From: Streptomyces zaomyceticus
GTDB lineage: Bacteria; Actinomycetota; Actinomycetes; Streptomycetales; Streptomycetaceae
DNA: 64,000 nucleotides
Direction of reading: 5' to 3'
Assembly (NCBI RefSeq): GCF_014656215.1
Contig: NZ_BNBZ01000003.1
Coordinates: 1 to 64,000, forward strand
Every line of letters begins with the position of its first letter. The first letter of the stretch is position 1. Of this stretch, positions 28,101 through 35,337 are shown piece by piece. The notes beneath the pieces are model-generated. The model worked only from the letters and a program-made list of their open reading frames with translations. It made no database searches and had not been told where the DNA came from. The translations under genes and the position numbers were made by a program.

Positions 28101-28387
28101 CGCTGCGAGAAGCCGTACTCCGTGTGGAGCGCCTTCACCGCCCAGATGAGTCCGCAGCCGGTGATGCTCGTCAGCTGTCCCGGCTGTGCCTTGGCGAGGC
28201 GGACCCGCGCCGCGTGGAGTTCCCGCCGTGAGGGGGGCGCCGGGCGCGGGGGGCGGTCCGAAGTGTGGGCGTGTCTGTCGCCCCGTAAGCATTGATGCCA
28301 GGTCAGCAGGGATCTGAGTGCGTCCTCGTCCAGCGACGACAGCCAGGACCTGACTCCGTTCACCCACCCGTGCATGGCGTCGATCAT
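22199..28387 (-). CDS. Giant STAND/AAA-like ATPase (2062 aa)
   Basis: A 2062-aa protein, first gene of a two-gene operon. Residues about 1-150: small helical domain. About 150-570: long Pro/Ala/Glu disordered linkers around a coiled coil (about 230-345). About 590-1000: helical, TPR-like scaffold. About 1150-1340: alpha/beta region ending in VVDSAVMGWM and NPYTPFVAGLVPPEVFYGRD. About 1370-1620: ATPase with Walker A GGRQLGKSALL (Lys1394) and Walker B ILVLADEADAF (about 1474-1484), then a sensor segment (FKIVFAGLH) and a winged-helix part. About 1800-2062: a second AAA-like fold without a P-loop (VIIADLRG, VVVVADAAG). No membrane segment. The architecture resembles STAND sensors of anti-phage systems. 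ATG 28387; the ribosome-binding site is weak. Confidence 0.7.
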   Translation of the reverse strand: MIDAMHGWVNGVRSWLSSLDEDALRSLLTWHQCLRGDRHAHTSDRPPRPAPPSRRELHAARVRLAKAQPGQLTSITGCGLIWAVKALHTEYGFSQRALTDPTLDELLAMLTVLDPPLARCALYGMLLPGTSRLPVGPLAREHESALQAAADSGPPHDAHEIGPRFEALEAASDEHPGGDEAPAETPPDSPTTNPECEDAAPVPDAVPAPAPAPAPEPTVASASAPVPAPGPETPVGPAASLARLKGTGERLAGVLRVAADAVETGQLPPDATVEAISAWTEDRERLTAALAAEGIAWGPDLGYAEAGDELTRLREARAEQCDGLRRKASRYAELLEWADDEEEAADLRRHLDRVETQLRELGAPAGEEPAADRPGAGPGEASGETPAEVTGEPDARCGGPGEEAPAGRTEHGTGDATTSTCRVRAGASAIEAVRRAVEPPPPAPLPAPDPVPDRAPATPPEQTPRPTRPPTPTTAPVATTAPVPTQAPPPDPAPDALPLPAPSVSVPADQAPAPAAAPAGTQDPPPAPAAEPLSAAEPAPVPARNPVPAQTPALVPPQPQPSAPAPTPESLPVEDEPWPSGVDAPDWDPYAPWDTGSEPPVGRLLRYGRVAEAYWMTVASRESDVRARTLAFAAAAFGCVSDSEATPVQMAHELDPALAAQDREAHLVALAAALRTGLTARWPHGLVSGFVMPSGLTGPWQQLLTVLVAAVRDGRAFEPGMLQGSAEGLEAATREEIGLTARQLLDDLPRRKMKYQRASQVLQYLVGPSGPVRQALNEVIEWSAQSPAQYTGTPGFRSLGEELWRAEDIDRLIEDTDALFRTSKQAKEPITAGALRQLHTACRSVGELLMRAEAAHTAARPHQGVSDRGIPELASVLQDVADEPAPAGTGGAALALLRSWLTGEHLRSADTGADQLRANGGSVPPADSLLRLPDLPRDALGDPEFSDPRAARRIAALLTPADAEYALSRYLGDGDLHLARALIAAVESEPEEYGCTDPEWVETAARRLTQGHEDWRRTVAGHHRAAAGLLAQMRTLNQLAADQEREFVGRLQEFADGEDSGRYRFAVDQLRTLQDELVTLVEDYTRQLRESLAQLRSRPDQPLSTGDHDRISRLIDEGDTVTAQEFLALATSHTPLPEQGARYDDGSELEAFLTGVTAPGAPKAGGEGVDADWWAKRYGDPASSLTPAAVNGLEAWAALCTPRGRRGELPQHLSRLLRLLGLDVSPGQVTAERVALGQGMRRFKVRAQVAERAGYVAALGSRTSSYTVLLIWEEQPADGPLAHLEDADVGANIVLYLHPLGLEGRRGLAESARSFAQQSLVVDSAVMGWMAARAPGSFRSLQRVTLPWAAYNPYTPFVAGLVPPEVFYGRDEEMREVMGREGGMFLYGGRQLGKSALLRRVAEIFPSRTDTHVAVYLDLLKAEIGHAEAPDRIWSRLVEDLKRKGVFNNKMSEQAGPDVVVRNIRTWLDQDDTRRILVLADEADAFLNTDSRRAYRVGSESTFPNVMHFQRLMEHTERRFKIVFAGLHQVQRFGHLSNVSTVHGGPDVLVGPLGTQAAVRLVTEPMAALGYFFERPELVWRILAITNYQANLVQIFCRELVRVLHDRPYTFSGGPVRISEEDVQKVAASETVRQQIAERLRFTINLEDRYRVLALVIALLSLADNYRGDYSAGELLQEAREAWPEGFEMLSAKQAQIFLTEMVGLGLLIQLGDRSRFAVRSPNVVNMLGTREELELELRETEFGLPYDYNPHAARRILGRDARHVQTYSPLTEEQLHETAQSGVSLIGTTALHRPELVRRAVTAFAENRGVDVVPYTHGDDLTALLASRGRKAHVIIADLRGATPAELRDAVRSMLIHAGPAADRLVRQTEPRSGGNENRSVVVVADAAGLAELAADDGHEELAVRWLRPERWTADALRAWSECPFVSREDRDRLVAATGGWPRWMEAAVTDVSVHGATLDNAVERIRALIAGSRNIEEHLRLSGLDTRDLDLLTAWTGYVEEGQGVPRDDVGAAIELSDADTDAWLQHLGRLGVLDETPEGFAVEPVTYRAVRSRAAAGEK
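26640..27300 (-). repeat. Low-complexity Pro/Ala/Thr-coding linker in the giant ATPase
   Basis: About 660 bp of G/C-only-biased, imperfectly repeated codons for Pro, Ala, Thr and Glu separate the coiled-coil region from the helical scaffold of the giant ATPase. It is present on the coding strand without a stop, and in the reverse frame it opens the long shadow frame that must be ignored. Confidence 0.6.
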
Positions 28388-28575
28388 CTCATCCCATCAA
28401 CACGGGAGCCATGCCTCTTCCTGATTCCGACCCTCCAATGCACCTCCGGGGAAGGCCTGTTGGAGCGCGTTCCGCCGTGGGCGCACCACAATGCGCCGAC
28501 TCGGCGGCCCGTCCCGTGATTGACTTCCGGAGCAGATCAACCGCCGCCTTCCGATCACCGAGAGCGAGGCCGCTC
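28388..28575. promoter_or_regulatory. Divergent promoter region between the ATPase operon and tldD
   Basis: Nearly 190 bp with promoters facing both ways. For tldD the only promoter-like string is TTGACT at 28519. No operator repeat of 6 bp or more was found by eye. No gene. Confidence 0.35.
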
Positions 28576-30099
28576 GTGGTCCATCAGATCGACCCTTCGT
28601 TCGTCGCGCTGCCCCTGCGGGCGCTCGCCGACGCGGCGCTCGCCCGAGCGCGCGCGCTCGGCGCCGAGCACGCCGACTTCCGTCTGGAGCGGGTGCGCAG
28701 CGCCTCGTGGCGGCTGCGCGACGCCAAACCGTCCGGTTCCTCGGACACCACGGACCTGGGCTACGCGGTGCGGGTGGTGCACGGCGGGGCCTGGGGGTTC
28801 GCGTCCGGGGTCGACCTGACCATGGACGGGGCCGCGCGGGTCGCCTCGCAGGCGGTGGCCATGGCCAAGCTGTCGGCGAAGGTGATCGCGGCGGCCGGGT
28901 CCGACGAGCGGGTGGAGCTCGCCGAGGAGCCGGTGCACGAGGAGCGCACCTGGATCTCCTCGTACGAGATCGACCCCTTCTCCGTCCCCGGTGAGGAGAA
29001 GAGCGCGCTGCTCGCCGACTGGAGTGCGCGGCTGCTGCGGGCGGAGGGCGTGGCGCACGTGGACGCCACGCTGATGACCGTCCACGAGAACAAGTTCTAC
29101 GCGGACACGGCCGGCACCGTGACCACCCAGCAGCGTGTCCGGCTGCACCCGCAGCTCACCGCCGTCGCCGTCGACGAGACGACGGGCGAGTTCGACTCGA
29201 TGCGGACGATCGCTCCGCCGGTCGGGCGGGGCTGGGAGTATCTGACGGGCACCGGCTGGGACTGGGACAAGGAGCTGGACGAGATCCCGGGGCTGCTCGC
29301 CGAGAAGATGCGGGCGCCGAGCGTCGAGGCGGGACGGTACGACCTGGTCGTGGACCCGTCGAACCTCTGGCTGACCATCCACGAGTCGATCGGGCACGCC
29401 ACCGAGCTGGACCGGGCCCTCGGGTACGAGGCGGCCTACGCGGGCACCTCGTTCGCCACCTTCGACCAGCTGGGGAAGCTGGCGTACGGCTCGTCGATCA
29501 TGAACGTGACGGGTGACCGGACGGCCGAGCACGGTCTCGCGACCGTCGGGTTCGACGACGAGGGCGTCGAGGCGCAGAGCTGGGACCTGGTCAAGGACGG
29601 CACGCTGGTCGGCTACCAGCTGGACCGGCGGATCGCCAAGCTCACCGGCCTCGGCCGGTCGAACGGCTGCGCCTTCGCCGACTCCCCCGCGCACGTGCCG
29701 GTGCAGCGGATGGCGAACGTCTCGCTCCAGCCGGACCCGGGCGGTCTGTCGACCGAGGACCTCATCGGGGGCGTGGAGCGCGGCATCTACGTGGTCGGCG
29801 ACCGGTCCTGGTCGATCGACATGCAGCGCTACAACTTCCAGTTCACCGGACAGCGCTTCTTCCGCATCGAGAACGGGCGGCTCGCCGGTCAGCTGCGGGA
29901 CGTGGCCTACCAGGCGACGACCACCGACTTCTGGGGCTCCATGGAGCAGGTCGGCGGCCCGCAGACATACGTCCTCGGCGGCGCGTTCAACTGCGGCAAG
30001 GCCCAGCCGGGCCAGGTCGCCGCGGTCTCCCACGGCTGCCCGTCCGCCCTCTTCCGGGGCGTCAACATTCTCAACACGACGCAGGAGGCCGGACGATGA
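28576..30099 (+). CDS. tldD: Metallopeptidase TldD
   Basis: This 507-aa protein is the zinc-bearing subunit of the TldD/TldE protease, which trims peptides (the antibiotic microcin B17 and CcdA in E. coli) in the cytosol. The HExxxH zinc motif is present as TIHESIGHATEL (about residues 274-285), with a third zinc ligand expected in the Cys/Gly-rich C-terminal part (NGCAFADSP, FNCGKA). GTG 28576 follows AGCGAGG; the frame from 28411 would overlap the divergent promoter. It overlaps tldE by 4 bp (ATGA), so translation is coupled. Confidence 0.95.
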   Translation: MVHQIDPSFVALPLRALADAALARARALGAEHADFRLERVRSASWRLRDAKPSGSSDTTDLGYAVRVVHGGAWGFASGVDLTMDGAARVASQAVAMAKLSAKVIAAAGSDERVELAEEPVHEERTWISSYEIDPFSVPGEEKSALLADWSARLLRAEGVAHVDATLMTVHENKFYADTAGTVTTQQRVRLHPQLTAVAVDETTGEFDSMRTIAPPVGRGWEYLTGTGWDWDKELDEIPGLLAEKMRAPSVEAGRYDLVVDPSNLWLTIHESIGHATELDRALGYEAAYAGTSFATFDQLGKLAYGSSIMNVTGDRTAEHGLATVGFDDEGVEAQSWDLVKDGTLVGYQLDRRIAKLTGLGRSNGCAFADSPAHVPVQRMANVSLQPDPGGLSTEDLIGGVERGIYVVGDRSWSIDMQRYNFQFTGQRFFRIENGRLAGQLRDVAYQATTTDFWGSMEQVGGPQTYVLGGAFNCGKAQPGQVAAVSHGCPSALFRGVNILNTTQEAGR

Positions 30100-31487
30100 G
30101 CCGCGTCAGCAAGCCGTACGAGATCGTCGAGCGGGCCCTTGAGCTGTCCCGTGCCGACGGGTGTGTCGTCATCGCCGACGAGGAGTCGTCGGCCAATCTG
30201 CGCTGGGCGGGCAACGCGCTCACCACGAACGGTGTCACCCGCGGCCGTACGCTCACCGTGATCGCGACCGTCGACGGCGCGCAGGGCACCGCCTCCGGTG
30301 TCGTCTCCCGGTCCGCCGTGACCGCCGACGACTTGGAGCCGCTGGTGCGGGCCGCCGAGGCCGCCGCACGGGCCGCCGGGCCCGCCGAGGACGCCCAGCC
30401 GCTGGTGAAGGACGTCCCCTCGTCCCCGGACTTCACGGACGCTCCGGCGGAGACCTCCTCCGCCGTCTTCGGCGACTTCGCCCCGGCGCTCGGCGAGGCC
30501 TTCGCCCGCGCCCGGGCCGGCGGCCGTGAGCTCTACGGCTTCGCCAACCACGAGCTGACCTCCACCTATCTGGGCACGTCCACGGGGCTGCGGCTCCGCC
30601 ACGACCAGCCCAACGGGACCCTGGAGCTGAACGCCAAGTCCCCCGACCGCTCGCGTTCCGCCTGGGCCGGGCGCTCGACCCGCGACTTCAAGGACGTCGA
30701 CCCGGCCGCGCTCGACGCCGAGCTCGCGACCCGGCTCGGCTGGGCGGAGCGCCGGATCGAGCTGCCCGCCGGACGGTACGAGACGCTGCTGCCGCCGACG
30801 GCCGTGGCCGACCTGCTGATCTACCAGCTGTGGTCCTCCACGGCCCGGGACGCGGTGGAGGGCCGTACGGTCTTCTCCAAGCCCGGCGGCGGCACCCGGC
30901 TGGGCGAGACCCTCTCCCCGCTGCCGCTGACCCTGCGCAGCGACCCGAACGAGCCGGGACTGGAGTCCGCGCCGTTCGTGATCGCCCACTCCTCGGGCGA
31001 CGACTCGTCCGTCTTCGACAACGGTCTGCCGATCGCGCCGACGGACTGGGTGCGGGACGGCCGGCTGGAGCGCCTGATCACCACCCGGCACTCGGCGGAA
31101 CTCACCCGGTTGCCCGTGGCCCCGGGAGCGGGGAACCTGATCCTGGACGGCGGTGGCGAGCGCTCCCTGGAGGAGATGGTCGCCGCGACGGAGCGCGGTC
31201 TGCTCCTCACCTGCCTCTGGTACATCCGCGAGGTCGATCCGGCGACGCTGCTGCTCACCGGTCTGACCCGGGACGGCGTCTACCTCGTCGAGAACGGCGA
31301 GGTGGTCGGCGAGGTGAACAACTTCCGGTTCAACGAGTCGCCGGTGGATCTGCTGTCGCGGGCCTCGGAGGCGGGCCGGACGGAGAAGACGCTGCCGCGC
31401 GAGTGGAGCGACTGGTTCACCCGGGCCGCGATGCCCGCCCTGCGGGTACCCGACTTCAACATGAGCTCGGTCAGCAAGGGGGTCTGA
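30096..31487 (+). CDS. tldE: Metallopeptidase subunit TldE (PmbA)
   Basis: This 463-aa protein is the non-zinc partner of TldD in a heterodimeric protease. It lacks the HExxxH motif; the family fold is seen in the GRTLTVIATVDGAQGTASG segment and the C-terminal TGLTRDGVYLVENGEVVGEVNNFRFNES block. ATG 30096 overlaps the tldD stop. It ends 54 bp before tyrS; the gap contains TAGACT, a possible -10 element for tyrS. Confidence 0.94.
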   Translation: MSRVSKPYEIVERALELSRADGCVVIADEESSANLRWAGNALTTNGVTRGRTLTVIATVDGAQGTASGVVSRSAVTADDLEPLVRAAEAAARAAGPAEDAQPLVKDVPSSPDFTDAPAETSSAVFGDFAPALGEAFARARAGGRELYGFANHELTSTYLGTSTGLRLRHDQPNGTLELNAKSPDRSRSAWAGRSTRDFKDVDPAALDAELATRLGWAERRIELPAGRYETLLPPTAVADLLIYQLWSSTARDAVEGRTVFSKPGGGTRLGETLSPLPLTLRSDPNEPGLESAPFVIAHSSGDDSSVFDNGLPIAPTDWVRDGRLERLITTRHSAELTRLPVAPGAGNLILDGGGERSLEEMVAATERGLLLTCLWYIREVDPATLLLTGLTRDGVYLVENGEVVGEVNNFRFNESPVDLLSRASEAGRTEKTLPREWSDWFTRAAMPALRVPDFNMSSVSKGV

Positions 31488-31541
31488 CCCACCTAGACTG
31501 GGCCACGGCATCACCGCAATCAATCAAGGAGACGGACGACC

Positions 31542-32810
31542 GTGACGGACATCGTCGACGAGCTGAAGTGGCGTGGGCTCTTCGCCCAGTCCACCGATGA
31601 GGACGCACTGCGCAAGGCTCTCGCGGACGGTCCCGTCACCTTCTATTGCGGTTTCGACCCGACCGCGGCCAGTCTCCACGTCGGCCACCTGGTCCAGGTC
31701 CTCACCGTCCGCCGGCTCCAGCAGGCCGGGCACCGGCCGCTGGCGCTGGTCGGCGGGGCCACCGGCCAGATCGGTGACCCGCGGCCGACCGCCGAGCGCA
31801 CCCTGAACGACCCCGAGACGGTCGCGAACTGGGTGAACCGGCTGCGGACGCAGATCGAGCCGTTCCTCTCCTTCGAGGGAGGCAACGCGGCGGTCATGGT
31901 GAACAACCTGGACTGGACCGCCGGCCTGTCGGCGATCGAGTTCCTGCGGGACATCGGCAAGCACTTCCGGGTCAACAAGATGCTGACCAAGGACTCCGTC
32001 GCCCGGCGCCTGGAGTCCGAGCAGGGCATCAGCTACACGGAGTTCAGCTACCAGCTGCTCCAGGGCATGGACTTCCTGGAGCTGTACCGCCGCTACGGCT
32101 GTGTGCTCCAGCAGGGCGGCTCGGACCAGTGGGGCAACCTGGTGGCCGGGCTGGACCTGATCCACCGCATGGAGCCCGGTGCCGAGGTGCACGCGCTGGC
32201 GACCCCGCTGATGGTCAAGGCGGACGGCACCAAGTTCGGCAAGACCGAGGGCGGGGCCGTCTGGCTCGACCCGGAGATGACCACGCCGTACGCGTTCTAC
32301 CAGTTCTGGCTGAACGTGGACGACCGGGACATCTCGACGTACATGCGGATCCTGTCCTTCAAGTCCCGCGAGGAGCTGGAGGAGCTGGAGGCGCAGACCG
32401 CCGAGCGGCCGCAGGCGCGTGCCGCCCAGCGGGCGCTCGCCGAGGAGCTCACCGCCCTGGTGCACGGCGCGGACCAGTGCGCGGCCGTCATCAACGCCTC
32501 CAAGGCGCTGTTCGGTCAGGGCGACCTGGCCGAGCTGGACGAGGCGACGCTGGCCGCCGCCCTCTCCGAGCTGCCGCACGCCCGGGTGACCGAGCTCGGC
32601 CAGGTCGTGGACCTGTTCACCGAGGTCGGTCTCGCCCCCAGCAAGTCGGGCGCGCGCCGCACGGTGAAGGAGGGCGGGGCCTACGTGAACAACGTGAAGG
32701 TCACCGCCGAGGACGCCGAGGCCTCGGCGGAGGAGCTGCTGCACGGCCGGTGGCTGGTGCTGCGGCGCGGCAAGAAGAACCTGGCGGCGATCGAGCTCGT
32801 CGGCGCCTGA
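31542..32810 (+). CDS. tyrS: Tyrosine-tRNA ligase
   Basis: This 422-aa class I synthetase charges tRNA-Tyr. The HIGH signature appears as HVGHL (residues 46-50) and KMSKS as KFGKT (about 230-234). Residues about 170-200 ([25 protein letters not shown]) form the tyrosine pocket. A C-terminal S4-like RNA-binding domain follows ([19 protein letters not shown]). GTG 31542 has AAGGAG 9 nt upstream. No T-box leader is visible in the short upstream spacer. Confidence 0.97.
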   Translation: MTDIVDELKWRGLFAQSTDEDALRKALADGPVTFYCGFDPTAASLHVGHLVQVLTVRRLQQAGHRPLALVGGATGQIGDPRPTAERTLNDPETVANWVNRLRTQIEPFLSFEGGNAAVMVNNLDWTAGLSAIEFLRDIGKHFRVNKMLTKDSVARRLESEQGISYTEFSYQLLQGMDFLELYRRYGCVLQQGGSDQWGNLVAGLDLIHRMEPGAEVHALATPLMVKADGTKFGKTEGGAVWLDPEMTTPYAFYQFWLNVDDRDISTYMRILSFKSREELEELEAQTAERPQARAAQRALAEELTALVHGADQCAAVINASKALFGQGDLAELDEATLAAALSELPHARVTELGQVVDLFTEVGLAPSKSGARRTVKEGGAYVNNVKVTAEDAEASAEELLHGRWLVLRRGKKNLAAIELVGA

Positions 32811-32823
32811 CCGAACGACGACC

Positions 32824-32866
32824 GGGAGGCCCGGTACGGCACATCATGTGCCGTACCGGGCCTCCC
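32824..32866 (+). terminator. Terminator after tyrS
   Basis: Perfect 20-bp stem (32824-32843 with 32847-32866) and a 3-nt loop, 14 bp after the tyrS stop. Confidence 0.9.
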
Positions 32867-32890
32867 GGCTTTCCGGGCTCCGGGCCCGGA

Positions 32891-32918
32891 CTCGTCGCTC
32901 GTCGCTCGTCTCTCGTCG
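32891..32918. repeat. Four tandem 7-bp units (CTCGTCG)
   Basis: CTCGTCG, CTCGTCG, CTCGTCT, CTCGTCG in direct tandem between the tyrS terminator and the membrane-protein gene; non-coding. Possibly polymorphic. Confidence 0.8.
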
Positions 32919-32960
32919 GCGGGACGCCCGCCGGGCGGCCCTGAGGCCGCCTCTTCCGGC

Positions 32961-33236
32961 CTAGGTCCGCTGCCTGCTGCCCTTGATCGAGACCCACAGC
33001 ATGTCGCCCAGCCCCACGACGACGACGGCGCCGATCAGCTGGAGCAGGTGGCGGGTCCAGTCGATGCCCTTGGTTTCGTTGACACCCATCCAGGTCGCGA
33101 CCGCGTTGCCGAGCACGCTGCCGAGAATGCCGAACACGGTCGTCAGCCAGAGCGGGATCTGCTGCTTCCCCGGCAGGATCGCCTTCGCGATCAGACCGAG
33201 GACGAACCCCACGATGATCGCCCACAACCAACCCAT
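32961..33236 (-). CDS. GlsB/YeaQ/YmgE-family membrane protein
   Basis: This 91-aa protein has three membrane helices (MGWLWAIIVGFVLGLIAKAIL, LWLTTVFGILGSVLGNAVATW, LIGAVVVVGLGDMLWV) and the glycine pattern of the GlsB/YeaQ/YmgE (transglycosylase-associated, stress-linked) family. ATG 33236 follows AAGGAGGCGGCG, so it beats the ATG at 33308. The biochemical function of the family is not known; the transglycosylase label is historical. Confidence 0.9.
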   Translation of the reverse strand: MGWLWAIIVGFVLGLIAKAILPGKQQIPLWLTTVFGILGSVLGNAVATWMGVNETKGIDWTRHLLQLIGAVVVVGLGDMLWVSIKGSRQRT

Positions 33237-33406
33237 CGCCGCCTCCTTGTACGCATGTGCGCCCAGTCTCGGCCCGGAGGCCATACGGCGCATGTCGGAC
33301 AGCTCCATCCGTGCCCCGGTCTCGCCGGTGCCGAGGGGCGGGCGTACCGTGGGAGTGAGGTCCGGACCGGGGAGGGTCCGGCGCGACCGGTGGGTGGTGT
33401 ACGGCG

Positions 33407-33751
33407 ATGCCGAAGCAGGGCGGGACCGAGGTCTTCCGGATCACGGGAGCCCGGCAGGGGCTCGCGGACGACGTCCGGGGACGGCAGCGGCGCTACATCA
33501 TCTCGATGACGGTCCGGACACTCTCCGTGATCGCGGCCGCGGTGCTGTGGAACGTCGAGCGGCACGTGGCCGTCGTGGCGCTCGCCCTGGGTGTCCTGCT
33601 CCCCTACATCGCCGTGGTCATCGCGAACGCGGGCCGCGAGTCGGCTCCGTCTCTTCCGTCCACCTTCGTGGCGCCTCCGACACGGCCCGCGCTCGATGCG
33701 GCGGAGACGTCGGCGGACACGGAAGCGGAGCGAGCTCACGGCCGGAACTGA
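33407..33751 (+). CDS. DUF3099-type small membrane protein
   Basis: A 114-aa protein with a basic N-terminus (residues 1-30), two membrane helices (SMTVRTLSVIAAAVLWNV and HVAVVALALGVLLPYIAVVIANAG, about 33-76) and an acidic, disordered tail. It matches DUF3099, an actinobacterial family of unknown role. The ribosome-binding site upstream of ATG 33407 is weak, so the start is approximate. Confidence 0.8.
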   Translation: MPKQGGTEVFRITGARQGLADDVRGRQRRYIISMTVRTLSVIAAAVLWNVERHVAVVALALGVLLPYIAVVIANAGRESAPSLPSTFVAPPTRPALDAAETSADTEAERAHGRN

Positions 33752-33933
33752 TCACGGACAGTGGCCGGAAACCTCAGGAAAAGCTCAGATCAATCGTGAA
33801 GTTCCTGTGCACCCGACCCCATGTGCCGTGACATACTGCCTACGCGCTCCGCATCCCCCGTCGGAGCGACGGACCGATGCCGGGCAGCTCCCCCCGTGGC
33901 TGCTCGGCATCGCCCTTGTTGGACAATGATCAG

Positions 33934-34149
33934 GTGAGCGAAGAGAAGCCGATCTGTTCCGCCAAGGGCTGCCGCGCCGACGCCGTCTGGGTGCTCGCGT
34001 GGAACAACCCCAAGCTGCACACGCCCGAGCGTCGCAAGACCTGGCTCGCGTGCGAGGAGCACCGGGAACACCTCTCCCAGTTCCTGGGGGTACGGGGCTT
34101 CCTCAAGGACGTCGTGCCGCTGGCCGACTGGGAGTCGGCCGAGGCCTGA
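33934..34149 (+). CDS. Small Cys/His protein, probable zinc-binding
   Basis: A 71-aa protein starting with GTG 33934. It has C-x4-C (CSAKGC, residues 8-13), then CEEHREHL near 42, a second C-x2-H pair: enough for one zinc site. The rest is helical with conserved Trp. It resembles a small Streptomyces family of unknown function sometimes annotated as acetone carboxylase, which I do not trust. It converges on moaA with a 33-bp gap. Confidence 0.75.
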   Translation: MSEEKPICSAKGCRADAVWVLAWNNPKLHTPERRKTWLACEEHREHLSQFLGVRGFLKDVVPLADWESAEA

Positions 34150-34182
34150 GGCCCGAGGCCCTGAGGCCCGAGGTCTGCCCCT

Positions 34183-35172
34183 TCAGCCGCCGATCGCCGA
34201 CATCGGGCGGTCGGGCTGGAGGAAACTCGGGTCGTCGAGGCCGGACCCGGCCTTCTTGCCCCACATGGCCTGCTTCCAGATCCGGGCGACCTCGTCGTCC
34301 GACGCGTCCGAGCGGAGCGTGGCCCGCAGGTCCGTCTCCTCGGTGGCGAACAGACAGGTCCGCACCTGACCGTCGGCGGTGAGCCGGGTGCGGTCGCAGG
34401 CCCGGCAGAACGGGCGGGTGACGGAGGCGATGACACCGACCGTGTGCGGTCCGCCGTCCACGACCCAGCGCTCGGCGGGGGCCGAGCCGCGCTCGTCGGC
34501 GCCTTCGGGCGTCAGGGTGAAGCGGGTGCGCAGCGACTCCAGGATGTCCCCGGCGGTGATCATGCCGTCGCGCTTCCAGCCGTGCTGGGCGTCGAGGGGC
34601 ATCTGCTCGATGAAGCGGAGTTCGTAACCCTCCGCGACCGCCCAGGCGAGGAGGTCGGGTGCCTCGTCGGCGTTGAGCCCGGGCATCAGGACGGCGTTGA
34701 CCTTGACCGGGGTGAGGCCGGCGTCCCGGGCGGCGGCCATGCCGTCGAGGACGTCCTGGTGACGGTCGCGCCGGGTGAGGGCCTTGAACACCTCGGGGCG
34801 CAGGGTGTCCAGGGAGACGTTGACCCGGTCGAGGCCGGCGGCCTCAAGGGCGGCGGCCGTGCGCTTGAGCCCGATGCCGTTGGTGGTGAGGGACATCCGG
34901 GGGCGGGGCTCCAGGGCCGCGCAGCGCTCGACGATGCCGACGAGGCCGGGGCGGAGCAGCGGCTCGCCGCCGGTGAAGCGGACCTCGGTGACCCCGAGGT
35001 CGGTGACCGCGATGCGGATCAGCCGGACGATCTCGTCGTCGGTGAGGAGATCCGGCTTGGCGAGCCACTGGAGGCCCTCCTCCGGCATGCAGTAGGTGCA
35101 GCGCAGATTGCAGCGGTCCGTGAGCGAGACGCGCAGGTCGGTGGCCACGCGGCCGAAGGTGTCGATGAGCAC
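34183..35172 (-). CDS. moaA: GTP 3',8-cyclase
   Basis: This 329-aa radical-SAM enzyme makes the first intermediate of molybdopterin from GTP. The N-terminal cluster motif C21-x3-C25-x2-C28 (CNLRCTYC) binds the SAM cluster, and CRACDR plus a later Cys (VRTCLF) bind the second 4Fe-4S cluster. The C-terminus ends in Gly-Gly, as required by MoaA. GTG 35172 has GGGGAGGGGG 7 nt upstream. No other mo gene adjoins it; the orthologue in S. coelicolor is also isolated in my memory. Confidence 0.95.
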   Translation of the reverse strand: MLIDTFGRVATDLRVSLTDRCNLRCTYCMPEEGLQWLAKPDLLTDDEIVRLIRIAVTDLGVTEVRFTGGEPLLRPGLVGIVERCAALEPRPRMSLTTNGIGLKRTAAALEAAGLDRVNVSLDTLRPEVFKALTRRDRHQDVLDGMAAARDAGLTPVKVNAVLMPGLNADEAPDLLAWAVAEGYELRFIEQMPLDAQHGWKRDGMITAGDILESLRTRFTLTPEGADERGSAPAERWVVDGGPHTVGVIASVTRPFCRACDRTRLTADGQVRTCLFATEETDLRATLRSDASDDEVARIWKQAMWGKKAGSGLDDPSFLQPDRPMSAIGG

Positions 35173-35337
35173 TGTGGGCCCCCTCCCCGTCTTGTGGTTG
35201 CGTGTGGTCCGAGCCTACGTGAGCACGCGGACAACGAGCAGGGCAGATTGTCACGAGGACCGGCGCGGCCGCGTCGTAGAACTCTACGACGCGGCCGGTG
35301 ATTCGCTGCGGAACGTATACGACCGACTGCGCTCCGG

